DNA of 14,805 nt from Bdellovibrionales bacterium (GTDB lineage Bacteria; Bdellovibrionota; Bdellovibrionia; Bdellovibrionales; JAMPXM01), in the NCBI GenBank assembly GCA_005792225.1, contig SXSP01000070.1, positions 1 through 14,805 of the forward strand, given 5' to 3'. Within the stretch, counting starts at the first letter, position 1; the number at the start of each line of letters is the position of its first letter. Shown here piece by piece: positions 13,518 through 14,805 of the stretch. Position numbers and translations under genes: made by a program. The notes below the pieces were generated by a model, which saw only the letters and a program-made list of their open reading frames with translations, was not told the origin of the DNA and did not search any database.

Positions 13518-14805
13518 TCAAACCGAAAGTTGAATGGGAACGAGTGGTGCCAGCCCCTTCGGTAAGAGCTTAAGTCCGAGGACCTTCGCCCGATTTTGGA
13601 TGTGCTGCTCTTCAATGCGAGAGCTCACGAGAATCGTGTTGCGGCCGATGCCGAGTCGCTCGATCGTCTCAAGACCGTTTCCAGCCTGACCGATGAACTC
13701 GTAATCCACGAGGTAGACGACCGGAGTCGCGTCGCGCTTTCGCTGCCATTCCTCGAAGACAGCGAGCGAGGAAAACGAGAGGTGATCCAGCTGGCACTCC
13801 GTGTGGACGGCCGACTTTAAGCGCCCCGCCCAGATTTGGTGGATCGTTTGATCGTCATCCACCGAAACGATTCGTGTTCCGGCAGGAATTTCGACGCGCT
13901 CCACGAACCAGTCTGGAGGCGTTGCAACGGGAAGTCGCAAGAAGACAGACGTTCCCTGCCCCTCGCGCGACTTTACGCTGAGGCTTCCGCCGACGGCCTC
14001 AACCGCGAGCTTGGCTTGATGAACACCGATTCCGTTTCCACCAGCTCCGCCCGCCTTACCGAACGTGACGCCCGCTTGGCCCAGTTTCGGGAGCAGATCT
14101 TCGGGGATCCCCTTGCCGTTGTCGCAGATTTCGATTTCATTAAAATCCCCATCACAACGAATTGAGAGATAAATGCGCCCCGTCCCTTCCTCCAAGGCTT
14201 CAACCGAGTTGTTGATGATGTTCGAAATCGCGCGACTGAGATCGATCGCGTGGACCTTCGAGAAGAGACCGTAGCTCTCCCGAAAATCCGCCTCGATATC
14301 AACGCCAAGTTTTTCGCGGTACTGCGTGCGTTTCTCACTCACGATCGAGTCGACGAGGAGCGAGAGCATGACCGTTTCGGGTCTCTCCTGATCCCGGCCC
14401 GATACCGACTGAGCCGATGATGACTGCGCGGCCATCGTCGCCTTTCCTCGCTCAAGAAGGTTATTGGCAATATCGTTGATTCGCTGGGCGGAGCTGCGAA
14501 TGATCAGCCGCTTGTCCTCAGAAATATTCTGGAGAGTTCCCGTGACCATGTTGAGCGCGGCGAGCGGAGATCGAATGTCGTGGGCGACCTGGGACGCGAC
14601 TTTCACGAGAGTTTCGTTTTCGGCCTGGCTCTTCAGCTTCGCGCTCATCAGGTGAAGGCTGCGATTGAGCAAAACGATCTCGGTGAGTTCGCGACCGGTG
14701 AGTTCCACCTTCGAAATTTCACCGAGCGCCACCTTTTCGGAAATCTGACCCAACGGCCGAAAGACTCGCGTGAGAAGCTGCTGGCCCAAGAGCATAAACC
14801 CGATA
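13518..14805 (-). CDS. Hybrid sensor histidine kinase with C-terminal receiver (5' part outside window)
   Basis: A partial gene: the frame stays open to the window edge, and the sensor region and true start lie outside. Counting from the Met at 14795, the visible part begins at the end of a membrane helix (GFMLLGQQLL). A HAMP-like linker follows (RPLGQISEKVALGEISKVEL). The HisKA H-box VASQVAHDIRSPLAAL has phospho-acceptor His72. The HATPase domain shows the N-box (ISNIINNSVEAL, about 190-201), G1 DNGKGIP (225-231) and G2 GGNGIGVHQAK (252-262). After a short linker comes a receiver: RIVSVDDDQTIHQIW, acceptor Asp364 in YLVDYEF, Ser391 and Lys413 in LLPKG. All catalytic residues are present, so autophosphorylation and internal phosphotransfer are likely. 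The receiver ends only 12 residues after Lys413, so its last helix is short or absent. No response regulator gene is visible next to it. Confidence 0.92.
   Translation of the reverse strand, partial: IGFMLLGQQLLTRVFRPLGQISEKVALGEISKVELTGRELTEIVLLNRSLHLMSAKLKSQAENETLVKVASQVAHDIRSPLAALNMVTGTLQNISEDKRLIIRSSAQRINDIANNLLERGKATMAAQSSSAQSVSGRDQERPETVMLSLLVDSIVSEKRTQYREKLGVDIEADFRESYGLFSKVHAIDLSRAISNIINNSVEALEEGTGRIYLSIRCDGDFNEIEICDNGKGIPEDLLPKLGQAGVTFGKAGGAGGNGIGVHQAKLAVEAVGGSLSVKSREGQGTSVFLRLPVATPPDWFVERVEIPAGTRIVSVDDDQTIHQIWAGRLKSAVHTECQLDHLSFSSLAVFEEWQRKRDATPVVYLVDYEFIGQAGNGLETIERLGIGRNTILVSSRIEEQHIQNRAKVLGLKLLPKGLAPLVPIQLSV

Overview
The window looks like chromosomal DNA from a predatory-type or related bacterium of the Bdellovibrionota (Bdellovibrio/Oligoflexia-like). 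This is an inference. It rests on a TIGR02147-family regulator paired with a secreted protein that carries a GNGGG motif, on several lipoproteins with an F/L-Q/S-N-C lipobox, and on a histidine kinase with a C-terminal receiver. The DNA is fairly G+C-rich, with many TCG/CGA codons, which produces long antisense shadow frames. I see no rRNA, tRNA, CRISPR array, insertion sequence or phage gene.

Layout. (1) 23-1872 (+): a TIGR02147 regulator and a secreted protein joined by a GTGA stop/start overlap. (2) 3693-1850 (-): a seven-helix membrane protein ending in a DUF2914-like domain, then a PIG-L-fold protein that lacks two of the usual metal ligands. (3) 3764-5823 (+), divergent from unit 2 across 70 bp: an MBL-fold hydrolase, then by ATGA overlap a secreted Cys-rich protein resembling LprI-type lysozyme-inhibitor proteins. 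(4) 6648-5824 (-): a single lipoprotein. (5) A 426-bp divergent intergenic region with a cluster of small dyads. (6) 7075-12872 (+): a five-helix membrane protein with a HEAT-repeat tail, two tandem paralogous Cys-rich lipoproteins, a TPR protein with two C-terminal DNA-binding domains, and a 53-aa single-helix membrane protein coupled by GTGA. (7) 13448-12873 (-): a DUF4269 nucleotidyltransferase-like protein. (8) 14805-13518 (-): a hybrid histidine kinase, cut by the window end.

The strongest non-coding signal is a 16-bp stem-loop at 9109-9149. It lies directly before the start codon of the first tandem lipoprotein, and its 3' arm contains that gene's whole Shine-Dalgarno sequence. Its only two non-Watson-Crick positions are G-U pairs on the sense strand, as expected for a functional RNA hairpin.

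How the genes may work together (inference): most of the window concerns the cell envelope, with secreted proteins, lipoproteins, polytopic membrane proteins and regulators. The 7075-12872 block is the best candidate for an undescribed unit. It would join surface lipoproteins, an inner-membrane scaffold and a cytoplasmic TPR/DNA-binding regulator with a small membrane partner. All three convergent gene junctions have zero or negative spacing, so intrinsic terminators cannot sit between those genes.
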